DNA from: Paramecium octaurelia
Lineage: Eukaryota > Ciliophora > Oligohymenophorea > Peniculida > Parameciidae
Assembly (NCBI GenBank): GCA_905182995.1
Contig: CAJJDP010000154.1
Coordinates: 135,947 to 199,946 of the forward strand
Length of the DNA stretch: 64,000 bases
Direction: 5' to 3'
Position numbers and translations under genes: made by a program. Below, one piece after another: positions 36,688-47,896 of this stretch (positions are counted from its first letter, which is position 1; the number at the start of each line of letters is the position of its first letter). Below the pieces are notes generated by a model. The model did no database searches, was not told the DNA's origin, and was given only the letters and a program-made list of their open reading frames with translations.

Positions 36688-38434
36688 ATGTAATCCAAAG
36701 ACTTTTAATTGTAATTAGATTTTTAAGCTTTAAGAGAATCGTAAATACAACTTGACAATATTATTGATCAAATTTAAAAATAAAAACAATCACAATCCTT
36801 AAAATTAAATTCACTTTCATCATCCAATTTCGAATTCACTTAAACCTTATAGTAATTTGCTATTTCCAATTCCCCCATTAAAGACACTGATAATAATAAT
36901 AAATTACCCAATTCAAAGGATTCTGAATAAGAAAAGTTGAAAATTTAGAAGGCTGATGATTTGAAAAAGAAAGGGAACAATTACTATTGTAATGCTAATT
37001 ATTAATAAGCCATCCTCATGTATACTGAGGCTCTGCAATTGATTTCAGATAATGTGGTCTTATGGCTCAATAGAGCTATTTCGTATATCAAATTAAATTA
37101 ATTTCATCAAGCAATTGAAGATTGTTCAAAAGTATTGGAGATAGCTAATTAAGGAAAGGATGCCTTGAAGGCCAATAGTGATAACTGTTTTAAAGCTTAT
37201 TTAAGAAGAGCATTTGCATTCTTTAAGGTGAATTAGTTTGCTCTCGCTCTATCCGACATTGAGTAGGCCTTGATAATTGATCCGAAGAGCTTGGAAGCTG
37301 AAAAGTTAAAAATAGATGTGGAAAGATAGTATGTACAACAATAGCATAGTTAATAAGAGATCAACAGCAATGGTACTCCGAAGAAAAGGATCGTTGATTC
37401 AGAATTGAATTATTAGGATGTCATTGACAATTTCTTTTAACAAAAGGAAAACTTTGATCTCTTTCAAGCATTTTAGGTGATGTAGAAGAACACAGATGAA
37501 GCAGCTGCCTATTTTTATGATAAGAAGGGAATTGAAACTTTAATATAAATAATTTAATCGGACGAAGAACTCTAACATGATTAATACAACGTATTTTATC
37601 TTAAAAAATTAGTTGATGGCTAGTCTCCCAGCAATGATCTTATAATGCTATTAAGAAAAAAACTAGTTATACTAAGAGTAATTCATAAGAAAATACAATG
37701 GAGTTGATCTGTTGATTCAGAAAATAATCAGTTTGCTCGATAAGGCTAATAATAAAAAGAATTCAGCAATTTACGATTGCATCAAAGATTACATTGATGC
37801 TTTAAATATTATGACAGACAACAAAATAAGGAATCTTATATAATCAAATCCAAATTTTGAAACCAAATTTTATGCTTAAATATTTTGTCCAATATTGAGT
37901 CTACATCAAACAGAAATCGACCTAACAACCTCATTATTAAGTTTAAGTGCAAATCTATGTTTTGATGTAAATAGTTCCATAAGAATTGTATTTTATAACA
38001 AATTTGATGAAATGATAATCGCGGCGATTCAAATTTTAGAAAATGTTAAATTGAGTCTCTCCTCATGTAATTTACTAGTATAATTGTTTAATTATTTGTC
38101 AAACTTGTTAATTGAAGAGTAATTTAGACAAAAATTTCTGAGCCAAGACTTCAATAAAGAATTTTTTACATAGTTTTTCGATATTTTAAAAAACATAGAT
38201 TTGCAATTCAAGGAATTGTTATAAATTTAATTAGGCTTTCTAATTAATCTTTTGTATCACAATGAGATAATTCATTCCGAGTATTTGATAATTGAATTAA
38301 GAACTATCCCTAGTTTATTTGCATAATTTAGTCTATCTAAAGATGCGATAATTTTGGAAAGAATAGAAATTCTTTAATCCTTTTTATAGATTCGAAATAT
38401 TACTTTATTTAATTAGAAAACCAAAAACAATTGA
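36688..38434 (+). CDS. TPR protein with C-terminal helical (ARM-like) repeats (574 aa)
   Basis: Two exons around intron 37591-37612 (22 nt); 575 codons. After a ~90-residue Gln/Ser-rich head comes a TPR domain (ADDLKKKGNNYYCNANYQQA, ALQLISDNVVLWLNRA, YLRRAFAFFKVNQFALALSD), a three-repeat unit of the Hsp70/Hsp90-docking kind. The rest is all-helical with repeats like LTTSLLSLSANLCFD and VQLFNYLSNLL, resembling armadillo/HEAT repeats. TPR plus ARM is the layout of UNC-45-type myosin co-chaperones; the resemblance is architectural only. A second gene of the same design is at 42818-45353. Confidence 0.75.
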
Positions 38435-38579
38435 GATGAAAATAAGATGATAATTTAATTCAATTTGATGTGTTTATATTTTATTATATAGTATTAAATA
38501 AATTAGAATTCTTAATAATAATTTATACTAAGATTAAAAGTTGGATTCATGATTTCAAAGAATGAATTCATCACAATAA

Positions 38580-39900
38580 TTTTATTTATAGAAGATCACC
38601 TATCTTGATGGAGCCATTCTTTTATTCAAATGAATTAATCACTTATGTGAAAATTGGACTCATAACCATAGTCAAAAAAGCTAAGTTCTTCGGTATATTA
38701 AGAAATATTGAAATATCATGGAATCTGGAAAGTGTATAATAATTGATTAATTATGTGAAAATTAAGTGAAAAATCATTCAGTATGATAACTAACTACTGA
38801 AATTTTACCAAAAAAATACAAATAAACAGTTAGAATACCTAAATGGAGGTCTAATTATTGTAATAGTATAATTCTATACAGTTGATAAGAATTATCAATG
38901 GATTTCACAATTTCTTAAGTGAATATACTGTTATGTGCAACTAAAAGGAATTGTTATAATCATATAGATCTATATTAAGACATCATTTCTCAATATTTAG
39001 ATATTTATGTTTGATTATAATTAAAATAAGAAATAGTTTTCTAGCTTGGTTCCTTATTGTTATAATAAGGAGATTTCTCAAGAATTTTGAATGAAGAGTT
39101 CGAATTTACTAAAGGTTCAATTTATCAATTACTTATAATAGGCTAGAAGATCAGAAATTAGTTTTCCTTATGAAATGGAAAAAAATGATGCTCAATTCCT
39201 GATTTAAGTATTTTGAATGTATTCTGTATAAGAAATTTGCACTTCACAAACAAAATAAATTATAATTTCATTATGTAAAATCAACAACTACCAAGTGGGT
39301 TTTAAACCAAAAGCATAGGGTTCGTCTAGGTTTTTTACAGTGTAAAAATCTTGAAATTTGATGTCACATTACAAAAGCATTAAAATAAACTGATTTCAAT
39401 TTTCAACTGCTCTTATTCTAATCCTAATTCCAATAATAACCGACTTAATAAATTTAATACTAAAATGTATAGTAGAGAACCTATCAGTTGATTAAAATCA
39501 TAAACTTCAGGATGCTGCTTAAATAACAGAAATACCACATTAGCACAAAATAAGTTAATCGCTTTTGAAAAACGCATAATGTCTTTGTAGAGTCATTTAT
39601 CTAGATTTTTAAGAAGGGAACTTCTTTATAGTCATTTTAATTTAATAGGTTGGATATTTCTGAATAACAGAAGCTGATTGGTTTGAAAAGAATACTATCT
39701 TAAATAATTTTTGCATTGTCTGTTAAAACACCTTCGATATAAATGCTGGATATATTTTTTGACAGACATATTGATTACTACACTGGAATTGAAATGGTTT
39801 ATCTGACGGCAGCAAACTTAATATAGAATGATAACAAAAAAAGAGAGAAAAATGATGAAAGTTCATAAGAGATCTACTTATATGTTTTAATTCAATTTAT
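38580..39900 (+). pseudogene. Decayed protein-coding gene, reading frame broken many times
   Basis: Protein-like pieces occur in different plus-strand frames: MEPFFYSNELITYVKIG (38611), a stretch near 39090-39350 (QARRSEISFPYEMEKNDA; FALHKQNKLQFHYV; HRVRLGFLQCKNLEI), then LILILIPIITDLINLI with LQDAAQITEIPHQHKISQ (39420-39600) and LDISEQQKLIGLKRILSQ through DIFFDRHIDYYTGIEM (39650-39900). TGAs and frameshifts lie between them and no set of tiny introns joins them. A membrane span and linker are suggested; the parent family is not recognised. It could be a paralogue lost after genome duplication. Confidence 0.5.
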
Positions 39901-39908
39901 TATTAAAT

Positions 39909-40205
39909 TCATATTCCTTTTTTCAATATTGAAGTAGTTGGATATCTAAAGAGTTTAAGGTTTGTTCCAGTTTGTTTTTGGTAGAGAATCAAATCCTCGC
40001 TCACCATAACTGGAGGATCTGATTCTTCAAACAAGAGGACAACTTCTAATTCATTGAAACTGACTTTTCTTGATTCCTTTTTTTCAGAATTCAATCTATT
40101 GATAAAAAAGGTTTCTCTAAATTCTTTGACTTGAGAAATACTCGGCTCATCTTCATAACATACTTCATCTATGGAAGTATCTGTGCTGGTGTATGAGCAT
40201 TGCAT
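39909..40205 (-). CDS. Small acidic protein with a PP1-docking-type motif (98 aa)
   Basis: Intronless, 99 codons from MQCSYTSTDTSIDEVCYEDE to TGA at 39909-39911. Acidic head, then SRKVSFNELEVVL: KVSF fits the RVxF motif used to dock on protein phosphatase 1, and acidic residues just after it are typical of such inhibitors. The C-terminus (RYPTTSILKKGI) is basic. No signal peptide. A regulatory subunit or inhibitor of PP1 is a reasonable inference from the short motif alone, not a family assignment. Confidence 0.6.
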   Translation of the reverse strand: MQCSYTSTDTSIDEVCYEDEPSISQVKEFRETFFINRLNSEKKESRKVSFNELEVVLLFEESDPPVMVSEDLILYQKQTGTNLKLFRYPTTSILKKGI

Positions 40206-40493
40206 AGTTTGAATATTTTATTAATATTAATAAGATTTGTGGGTAATTCTCAACATCATTAAAAAGTGAGATTACATCTATATATATAAATTTAATTTCA
40301 ATTATAATCTAAAAATATCAAATATTTATGAGTGATTATTATTGATTTTTACATAATAAATTGAGTTTATTAAATTAATTAAAATGTTTGTAAGTTACTA
40401 AGTCCATTAACCTTCATTCTCTTTTATGTATAAGAATAAAAATTGATTTACATAAATGTTAACAATTAATTTATAAAATGAGTTGTAATGATA
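40206..40493. other. Intergenic, 288 bp
   Basis: AT-rich spacer between two minus-strand genes, with TATA-rich stretches near 40280. No feature identified. Confidence 0.4.
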
Positions 40494-41388
40494 TCAATTC
40501 TTCTTCTGATTGAATTTCCCATTTGAAATTTGAACCTTCTCCAATCCATTTTTTTTATTTATTTATTATTTATTGTCTCTCAGAATCGTCTCCAAAAACT
40601 TCCGATCAGAGTATCTGTTTAATAGCTCTTTTGAATCATTTCCATTCTATTGTTAATATTGATGCTTGAAATTTTTCATCAAGATTAGAGTGTCCTAATA
40701 TACATCTTAATTAATTGATTGTATGTTAGTCACTTCGCATTTGCCTACTTTTTATGGTGAATACTACTGAGTGGCTCCCGAATTGAGTTTTTACATATTA
40801 TCAACACATCTATCATACCACTCTGAGAGGTAAAGGAATATGTGATGTTTCTCCTTTGAAAAATATTTTAAATTAAGATACTTTCATCTTAAGCTTGGGA
40901 TTTAGACGTAGCTTCGTTTAAGCTGTCACATCTAATTGAGACTACTACGGCACCAACAAAGGATTCAGCAACACTGTGGCCTATATTGGCATACTTCATA
41001 TTATATTTATGGTATATACATGACTTCATCAATTTGCTTTGGACCCTCTTGAGTTTCACTACTCTTTGTCTCCTGGTTTGGCTTGAATAATAAGCTTTAC
41101 ATACCTTGGATCGCTTTCGTTTCAATAAGGCTGCCTTAATAAAAACTAAAGTTAAAGGTGACTTACCTCCTCTAATTTTTGTTATTCTTCAATCCTCTAC
41201 AAATACGATTTCAATTTTCTCTCCTCTCTGCTTGATGCCTGTTCCTTTATGTAATAATTTTAATTTGATGATTATTTCCTATTCCCCAATCGATGAACCT
41301 TATATTATTTCCTCTATTGTCCTTCCTATGAAGATGGTTGGCTGAGGTTATCCAGACTTTCGGGCTTAGATAGATCATTCGCACTCAT
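40494..41388 (-). CDS. Uncharacterised Gln-rich helical protein (261 aa)
   Basis: Five exons; introns 41135-41166 (32 nt, ends AAG), 41082-41104 (ends AAG), 40994-41019 (ends AAG), 40854-40881 (ends AAG); 262 codons from MSANDLSKPESLDNLSQPSS. All four 3' splice sites are AAG, unusual even for this window. The protein is polar, with coiled-coil-like blocks (SSREERKLKSYLQRIEEQQK) and a short aliphatic patch (TVLLNPLLVPQQ). The C-terminal helix HHIFLYLSEWYDRCVDNMQK is followed by a Gln/Asn-rich end. No known domain recognised. Confidence 0.65.
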
Positions 41389-41884
41389 TTTTTTATTTTA
41401 TTAAATTCAAGATTTTTAATGAATTTTTAAGCCCTTTAATATTTTTATTTCCTCAATAATCCTCAGCACACAATGATTTCACATAAATCACGTTTTTCTC
41501 TCAATTTATCTATCTTTTTTATTACTAATTTATATATATTATTTATTTAATTACAAATAATTAATAGCCAAATACACCATCTTCTATCTAAATCCATTTC
41601 TCTGAATTCCTCCTCCTCTATTAATTTAATTTCCAAAGTTATCTTAACTTTATTTCATTGTAAAAATTGCATCTTCTTTCCACAAAGACATCAAAATACA
41701 TTAATAATTTTGATAATATGAATACACAAAAAACCTCATTCATTCATTAATTTCAATTTTGTAAATTTAACTCTCCCTCACTCCTACTTCTCATGTTAAT
41801 AAACAAAATTTAGAAAATATACAAAAATCATCATGAATATTTAATAATTTTATATTTATATAAATTGATTTATTCATAAAAACA
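41389..41884. other. Divergent intergenic, 496 bp
   Basis: AT-rich region between divergent genes; a long run of T/A-rich words, no coding signal on either strand. Confidence 0.5.
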
Positions 41885-42735
41885 ATGCTCATTGCATTCT
41901 TTTTAGCGTTTTAGCATGTCTTAGCAGATTGCATTGAAAATTCGTATTTCACTTATCCAAATTAGGCAGAATGGGTTTATGTATTCATCTTCTTTATTTA
42001 CTATTAGGCTGTAAAGAGAATCTCAATTAAATTGGAGGGAGAATATATAATAGGATATGGAGATGATTATGAAGTCAAAGATAAGTCAAAAATATAAATA
42101 AAATAAGTACCAGGAGGTTTAACATTTGGACCATCTAATTTTGAGATTTATTGCCCAGCTCTTCACAAATTATCAAATAAAAATTTAGTGAAATGTGAAA
42201 TCCAATTAAACATGAAAGAAATAAATGCCACTTCTGTACCTTCAAAAGCATTGTTTGTATTCTCAGTAGAAATAGATAATGACCTTAAAGAAAACCCAGT
42301 TTTTTAGATTGAAAACAATTTCTAAATGAGATTGAAGGATTTTGCTAAACAATTGGAAAATATGGCATATTACCTTGAGTATGAGAATTGCGATCAAATG
42401 GTCTATTTATTGCCAGACTCATTACCAATTTCGTCACAACAGGTTGCATTGCTCTAAAAATATTCAAAAACGTTACCTGATGATAGTCCTACAACGCAAA
42501 TAACTGAATCTATCAAGGGGTAACTGTTTGTTGAAAATTTCTCAATCGATTCAGGCTCAAATACTCATCTTTATGGTCTAATCGCCATCATTATTGGTGT
42601 AATAATATTGGCAGCAATCAGAGCTTTTAAGTAAATATACTCCCAGTATCTTATAGCAAAAAGCGAGAATAATCAAAATAGAATGATCCTACTAAACAAC
42701 CATTAAATGAATAAGAACTACCAAAGTTAGCTTGA
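41885..42735 (+). CDS. Type I membrane protein of unknown function (265 aa)
   Basis: Three exons; introns 41981-42007 (27 nt) and 42631-42656; 266 codons. Signal peptide MLIAFFLAFQHVLADC, a luminal/extracellular domain of about 200 residues with several cysteines (FEIYCPALHK; VKCEIQLN; YENCDQMVYLL), one C-terminal span (YGLIAIIIGVIILAAIRAF) and a short basic cytosolic tail. The first intron is a multiple of three with no TGA, so retention would add nine residues without a stop; its translation (VFIFFIYYQ) is unlike the flanking sequence, which is why I treat it as an intron. Family not recognised. Confidence 0.7.
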
Positions 42736-42817
42736 TCCTATATTTAATGCATTTTTATATTATTAAATTTCTTATCATTCTGAACAAATATTTTATTATT
42801 ATAAATATCAATAAAGA

Positions 42818-45353
42818 ATGCAAGAAGCAAGATAGTTATTAATATCTAAAAATTACGATGAAGCATTTACAAAATATAATTAATTGCTTGGTGAGGATAT
42901 AGATAATAATAACAAATCAATATGCGCCTTGAATTGTGCAATATGTCTCATTAATAAATAAAATTATGAATAGGCTATGGAATTTATTGACAAATCTATA
43001 ACTTATAATCCCAAATATATCAAGGCGTATTATCGAAAGGCATAAGTTTTAATTTAAATGAAACAATATGAGGAGGCTTTGTAAATTATATAAAAATTAG
43101 ATCCATGTTAAGAAGTCAATGAATTAAAGGAGCTTATTAAACTGCAGTTTAGTGACCCTATGTATGTAATAGATGATCTAAAGTGTTGTGCAACTGAAAA
43201 GGATGCTATCAAATTCTTTAATGAATTGTATAGCAAATAAGATTACATCAATTATGATAAATTAATGAAGGAAAATGGATTTTGTTAGTAGATTCTCACT
43301 TAAAAATTCATATTCTAATAACTGAAATACATTTAATATTGCTTCATCAAATCGCACATGCAGTATTTACCTAAGTGGTTACAGGAATATTTATTGGCCA
43401 ATTTCGAATTTTATTGCAAATCTGAATAAGCTTCGAAGGTTTATGAATTAATTAACATATATTGCTCATTATTTTCTCATTTCCAAGTCAATTAGTAAGT
43501 GTTAGATTTGATTATCGAAAATTAATACTTTTTCTTAGAGAAATACTTGAAATGCACAGTTTAATTGTTTGTTTAAAATCAAAACCCTGTTGTCAATGAA
43601 TAATTCATTGAGAAGGTAGCTTATAAGGCCAAAAAGGCTGAAGACTTTGACACAAATACTGAAATGTATTACCTTATTGTTGATCTTATTATACTATTGA
43701 CAAAACCAAAATTAATTCACTTTGGCTTTTTAAAGAGGGACACTTTTAGATATCAGGACTTATTGATCTTAATAGGAATCATCAGCAATAGTTAACTGGA
43801 ATCAATTAGAAAGACTTACACAAATTTGGCGATAAAGTTATTGAATACAATAGAGAAAAAGTTGAATAAATTGAGATACATCAACTTAATAAACTAGATA
43901 CTCATGATGACATTAAATAACTATGAATTCAATTAGGAAATCAATGATAATTCAGTAAAATTGTCTGAAACATTGCTAGATTATATATAGGAATATAGAA
44001 AAAGTAAACAGTTCAATTAAAATATCAAAAAGTTTTGCTTGCTCTTTTTGCTTTAAAGTAAAGGTAAATATTTGTAATTGTATGAATATATTCACAAGGC
44101 AGATTGTGAGATCTTGTTGGAACATATATTTGAAGATCACAATATCGAAATTGATGAATCTATTGTGCTCTTATAATTCATTACTTAATTTGATGATATC
44201 AAGATTATGATAATGCAGAAGAGAGAGTAACTTAAAAAGATATATAATAACATAAACAACCAATTTAAATTGGAAGGTAAAACATCACTTCAGAAGTTAA
44301 GACAATATCAAATTTTAGTAGGTTACTTTAATATCTTATTATAATTGACTACAGATAGATCTGCTGAAACAAAGGAAGAACAGAAGCAGAGATTCTAAAT
44401 TAATGATGAATAATATGAATAAAATCGTTAATTTGCTAAATAATATCAATAAGACATTTCTGAGAAGTATTTTACATATACAAACGAATACATCATGAAA
44501 GAATAAATTATAAAATTCATAGCTCTTGAAATGAGAACAATTTAATTACTGTCATCATTTATATTTTAATATTAAGACATACTAAATAATGAAAATGTTG
44601 TATCGAAATTACTTACTTAATTTAGTTCTGAGGATTAGGTTCATTAATACTTATTTGATAAATAATGTTTGAAATTAGTATCAAAATCCATCTTATCAAA
44701 GAATGAATTTGGAATTCCCTATTTGTGTAAATAGATGAGAAATGCAAACCCAGAATTATTTGATTTCAAGGAGGCATAATTGATATGTGATGCTCTCTTT
44801 GTTTGTGCTTAGAATGCCACTCATGAATTACTGACATTTTATGCATTATTGGGAATTGTGCAATTGACATCACTAGGTGATTTTATTGTGGATAGAATCA
44901 TGGATTAGAAACAATACTTATAAATCTAGAATTTCCTAATGGATGAGAATAATTATATAGTTCATGCTAGTCTAGAGATTTTTAACAATATATCTTTAAA
45001 CGAAAAGTTCTTAGTACTTTTGGAAGATAGTAAATTGCCTACATTCCTTCAATTAGTATAAGCGTTGACAAAACAATTCTATGAGAATATTGAAGGCAAG
45101 CCTGGACAGAATGAAAAAGATTTCAGTCACCCTAAGTAAATATTGTAAACATTGTTGGGATTGATTTCGATCATTTCATAAGTGTTGATTGTTCAAGATT
45201 ATTTCAAAAAGGAATTGCCTCTAATTGTAGATAGATAGTTTTATACTAGAATCCTACCTTATTCGAATGAGAACCAAATAAAAAAAGTAATAATTGTAAA
45301 GTATTTGATAGATCAAGATAGTTTGGGAAGAGTACGGATATAAACACCATTGA
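42818..45353 (+). CDS. TPR protein with long helical-repeat (ARM/HEAT-like) C-terminus, UNC-45-like layout (836 aa)
   Basis: Two exons around intron 45287-45311; 837 codons from MQEARQLLISKNYDEAFTKY. An N-terminal three-repeat TPR (ALNCAICLINKQNYEQAMEF; YIKAYYRKAQVLIQMKQYEE) is followed by about 700 residues of helices with ARM/HEAT spacing (LLTFYALLGIVQLTSLGDF; ASLEIFNNISLNEKFL). Human UNC45 is a myosin co-chaperone of similar size and architecture. Without the last intron the frame would continue TGA-free for another 670 bp, antisense to the next gene; with it, translation ends EEYGYKHH at 45353, 50 bp short of the convergent histidine kinase. Confidence 0.75.
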
Positions 45354-45403
45354 ATAGTTTGATTAAATTTAAAATTATAAATATAAGTATCATCAAATTT
45401 ACA

Positions 45404-47878
45404 TCATCCTTTTGGAAATATTTTGGCTGCTATGCTCTTGAAAGTAGCTATGTTCAAGGGTTTAGTCATGAAGTAATCTATTCCAGCATCGTAGGCCTTC
45501 TCCTTAGTTTCCAGATCACTGAAGCCAGTGTTGGCAATGACATAGACCTTTTTAATGATTCGATTTTGCATCATTCTTTTGATGACTTTGACTGTTTCAA
45601 TTCCACCCATGATGGGCATGTTGATATCAAGGAAGATTAGTTAATAACAGCAATTTTGGCAGATGTGACAGGGTTTGACTAATTTGTTGTTTATGAGTTC
45701 GAGTGCCTCCATTCCATTATAGGCTTTATCACTAATTGCAGAGTATTAGGACATTAACATCTATAAGGCCATAATGTTAAAGTATTCGTCATCAACTATT
45801 AAGACTCTTGGACAACAAGTGCTTTTTAGCGAATAGGCTTGAATCGTATCTTGGAGTTGTGGAATGATCGATTGTATAGGTTGAAGAGTCTATTTGTTTT
45901 CATCGAATTCTTTGGAATAAACAGTGAGATTGCCATCATCCAGATTGGATTATCCACTAAAAATAGATTTAAAAGTCGCTTAGCTGAACTTGACTTGTAC
46001 ATCATTGATGTTTTCATAATATGAATTGATAGTTTGAAATTTGACAATGGTTCTGTGGAAATTAGATTGTAGTTTTTCGATGTTATCTTTGAATTCAGTC
46101 ATATTTTTAATAAAGAAATAAAAACATGACCCTGATTTATTTGAAGTGAATTGAATTTTGCAATCTTCATCTGCATTCAATTTTTTGACAAGTAAATTGC
46201 TTATAAAGAGTCCAAGACTGGATCCTATACTATTGTCAGAGACTCTCAACATCACCCTTTACTCCAAGATTCTCCTCAAATTGCTCTCCTCTTGAAAACC
46301 CTAATATAAATATTAATATGCTAACCATGCCAATTCCGGTATCTTTGACTGTGATTTCATAGGCAAATTCCTTCTGTTTGATCAATATTTAGATACTGCC
46401 AGTGATAGTAAAACGAACAGCATTAGACACTAATTGAAAGATCACTTAACGAAATCGATCGCGGTCATTGAATATGGGAACTAAGGTATTAGAATTGAAT
46501 GATACAAGATTCTGCTGGTAAAATTAACTCGATTCCTTTTTATTGACAAGTAGGTTGGAAGAAGTCCACGATCGCTTGGATTTACTCACGAACGTTGAAT
46601 GTTGATAAGCTCAGATAGAATTGATCAGTTTCAATTGAACTATAATCTCTGATGTTGGAGATGATTAAATTCAATTACTGACTATTGGATAGGATAGGCT
46701 AAATAATGTTGTCTTTGATATCTTGAGCGATCGAGGACTTTTATAAGGCTATTTCGGATAAGCTTTGTATGCAATTGAGATTGGTTCCGAGTTCGTGAGA
46801 TAGGGATTTGCACATGTCGAAAATGTTGTTGTTGATCTCAATGGTGAGTTTTGGAACAAGTTGAAAATGCATCACATAATACATTTACCTTCTGCCCATC
46901 AGACCAAAGACATTAATCAGATACTTCTGAATGTCCAAGGCTTGTCCTTGCATCTGGAATGTCTAATAATAATAATCAGAATTAATCTGAGTTTACAACT
47001 GATTCTCCAACACCTACCTCAAAGTCACAACTCCTTTTTAAGACACTAGAGATTGCTGACTGTTGTCTAGTCTCGATATAAACTTTACTCCTTAATCCAA
47101 TAGGAGATTCACTATTTCTTCCTGGTCTTCTGTGGATTCAATCGATTTGTCAAATATTTTAAGATCAAAACTGTAGAACTTCATTTTTAGATCTGCTCCC
47201 ATGACTATGTACTTCTCGTATGATAACCATTTACTTATTAGATAAATATTCTTACTAATCTAGCCAAGGTTCGTCGTCCATCATTTTCAACGAGTTTATC
47301 ATCGGCATGCTTCTTCTAGATTCTTAGATGATGGCAAAGGTTTGTTATATTTAGCCCCCTCCAGTTGACACTTGAGCAAAGGACTGCTGAAATTTGTCTC
47401 CCTCGGACCATTTGCCTTAATAAACATTTTACACTATCCAAACAACAATTTGCATTAAGTTTATGAGTTAATCATATCCGAAATTAATAAAATTGTTGAA
47501 TTCGAATAAATTTAGAATCATCATAAAAACAAATGAATATTGCAGTGATTTTCTTTTGTAACATTCTTAAGTCATGTAAATTTAAAATAGTATTAGAAGG
47601 TTTTGATTGGTGTTCAATCTGACATCCATAATCCAAACAATCACTATCTTCCCCATAGATGAAACCAAATTCAATTTGTATTTCATATCGATCTGCCATT
47701 CAACAAATACAAGCAGCTGTTGTAACAATACAAATGATCCAAATCCAACAATCAGAGAAATCGTTAATAACTATCCGATTCCATCCTCAAATGATTAAAA
47801 AAGCAAGATTGAAATCATAGCCAAATCCATTACAATGAATAAGAAAGTATTCACAATCAATAATTTTTTATATACCAT
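45404..47878 (-). CDS. Membrane-bound hybrid histidine kinase, paralogue of 32973-35358 (800 aa)
   Basis: Four exons; introns 47234-47255 (ends AAG), 46481-46505, 46301-46325 (opens GTT); 801 codons. The N-terminal ~150 residues carry about five or six spans (MVYKKLLIVNTFLFIVMDLA; LLTISLIVGFGSFVLLQQ). Then a linker, H-box SHELGTNLNCI with His at about residue 354, N-box NAVRFT, DTGIGM, a degraded second glycine box (SIGSSLGLFI), and a receiver: VLIVDDEYFNIM, Asp in LDINMPIMGG at about residue 727, FMTKPL. Compared with its paralogue the G2 motif is weaker, so kinase output may differ. The start lies 18 bp from the stop of the EF-hand gene on the same strand. Confidence 0.9.
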
Positions 47879-47896
47879 TTAATTTAATTAATAATA

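Noticed and set aside
45354-46020. Open frame continuing 670 bp past the TPR gene, antisense to the histidine kinase
   Set aside because: It arises only because TGA is the sole stop. A canonical 25-nt intron (45287-45311) gives a natural end at 45353, and the antisense strand encodes an unmistakable receiver domain.
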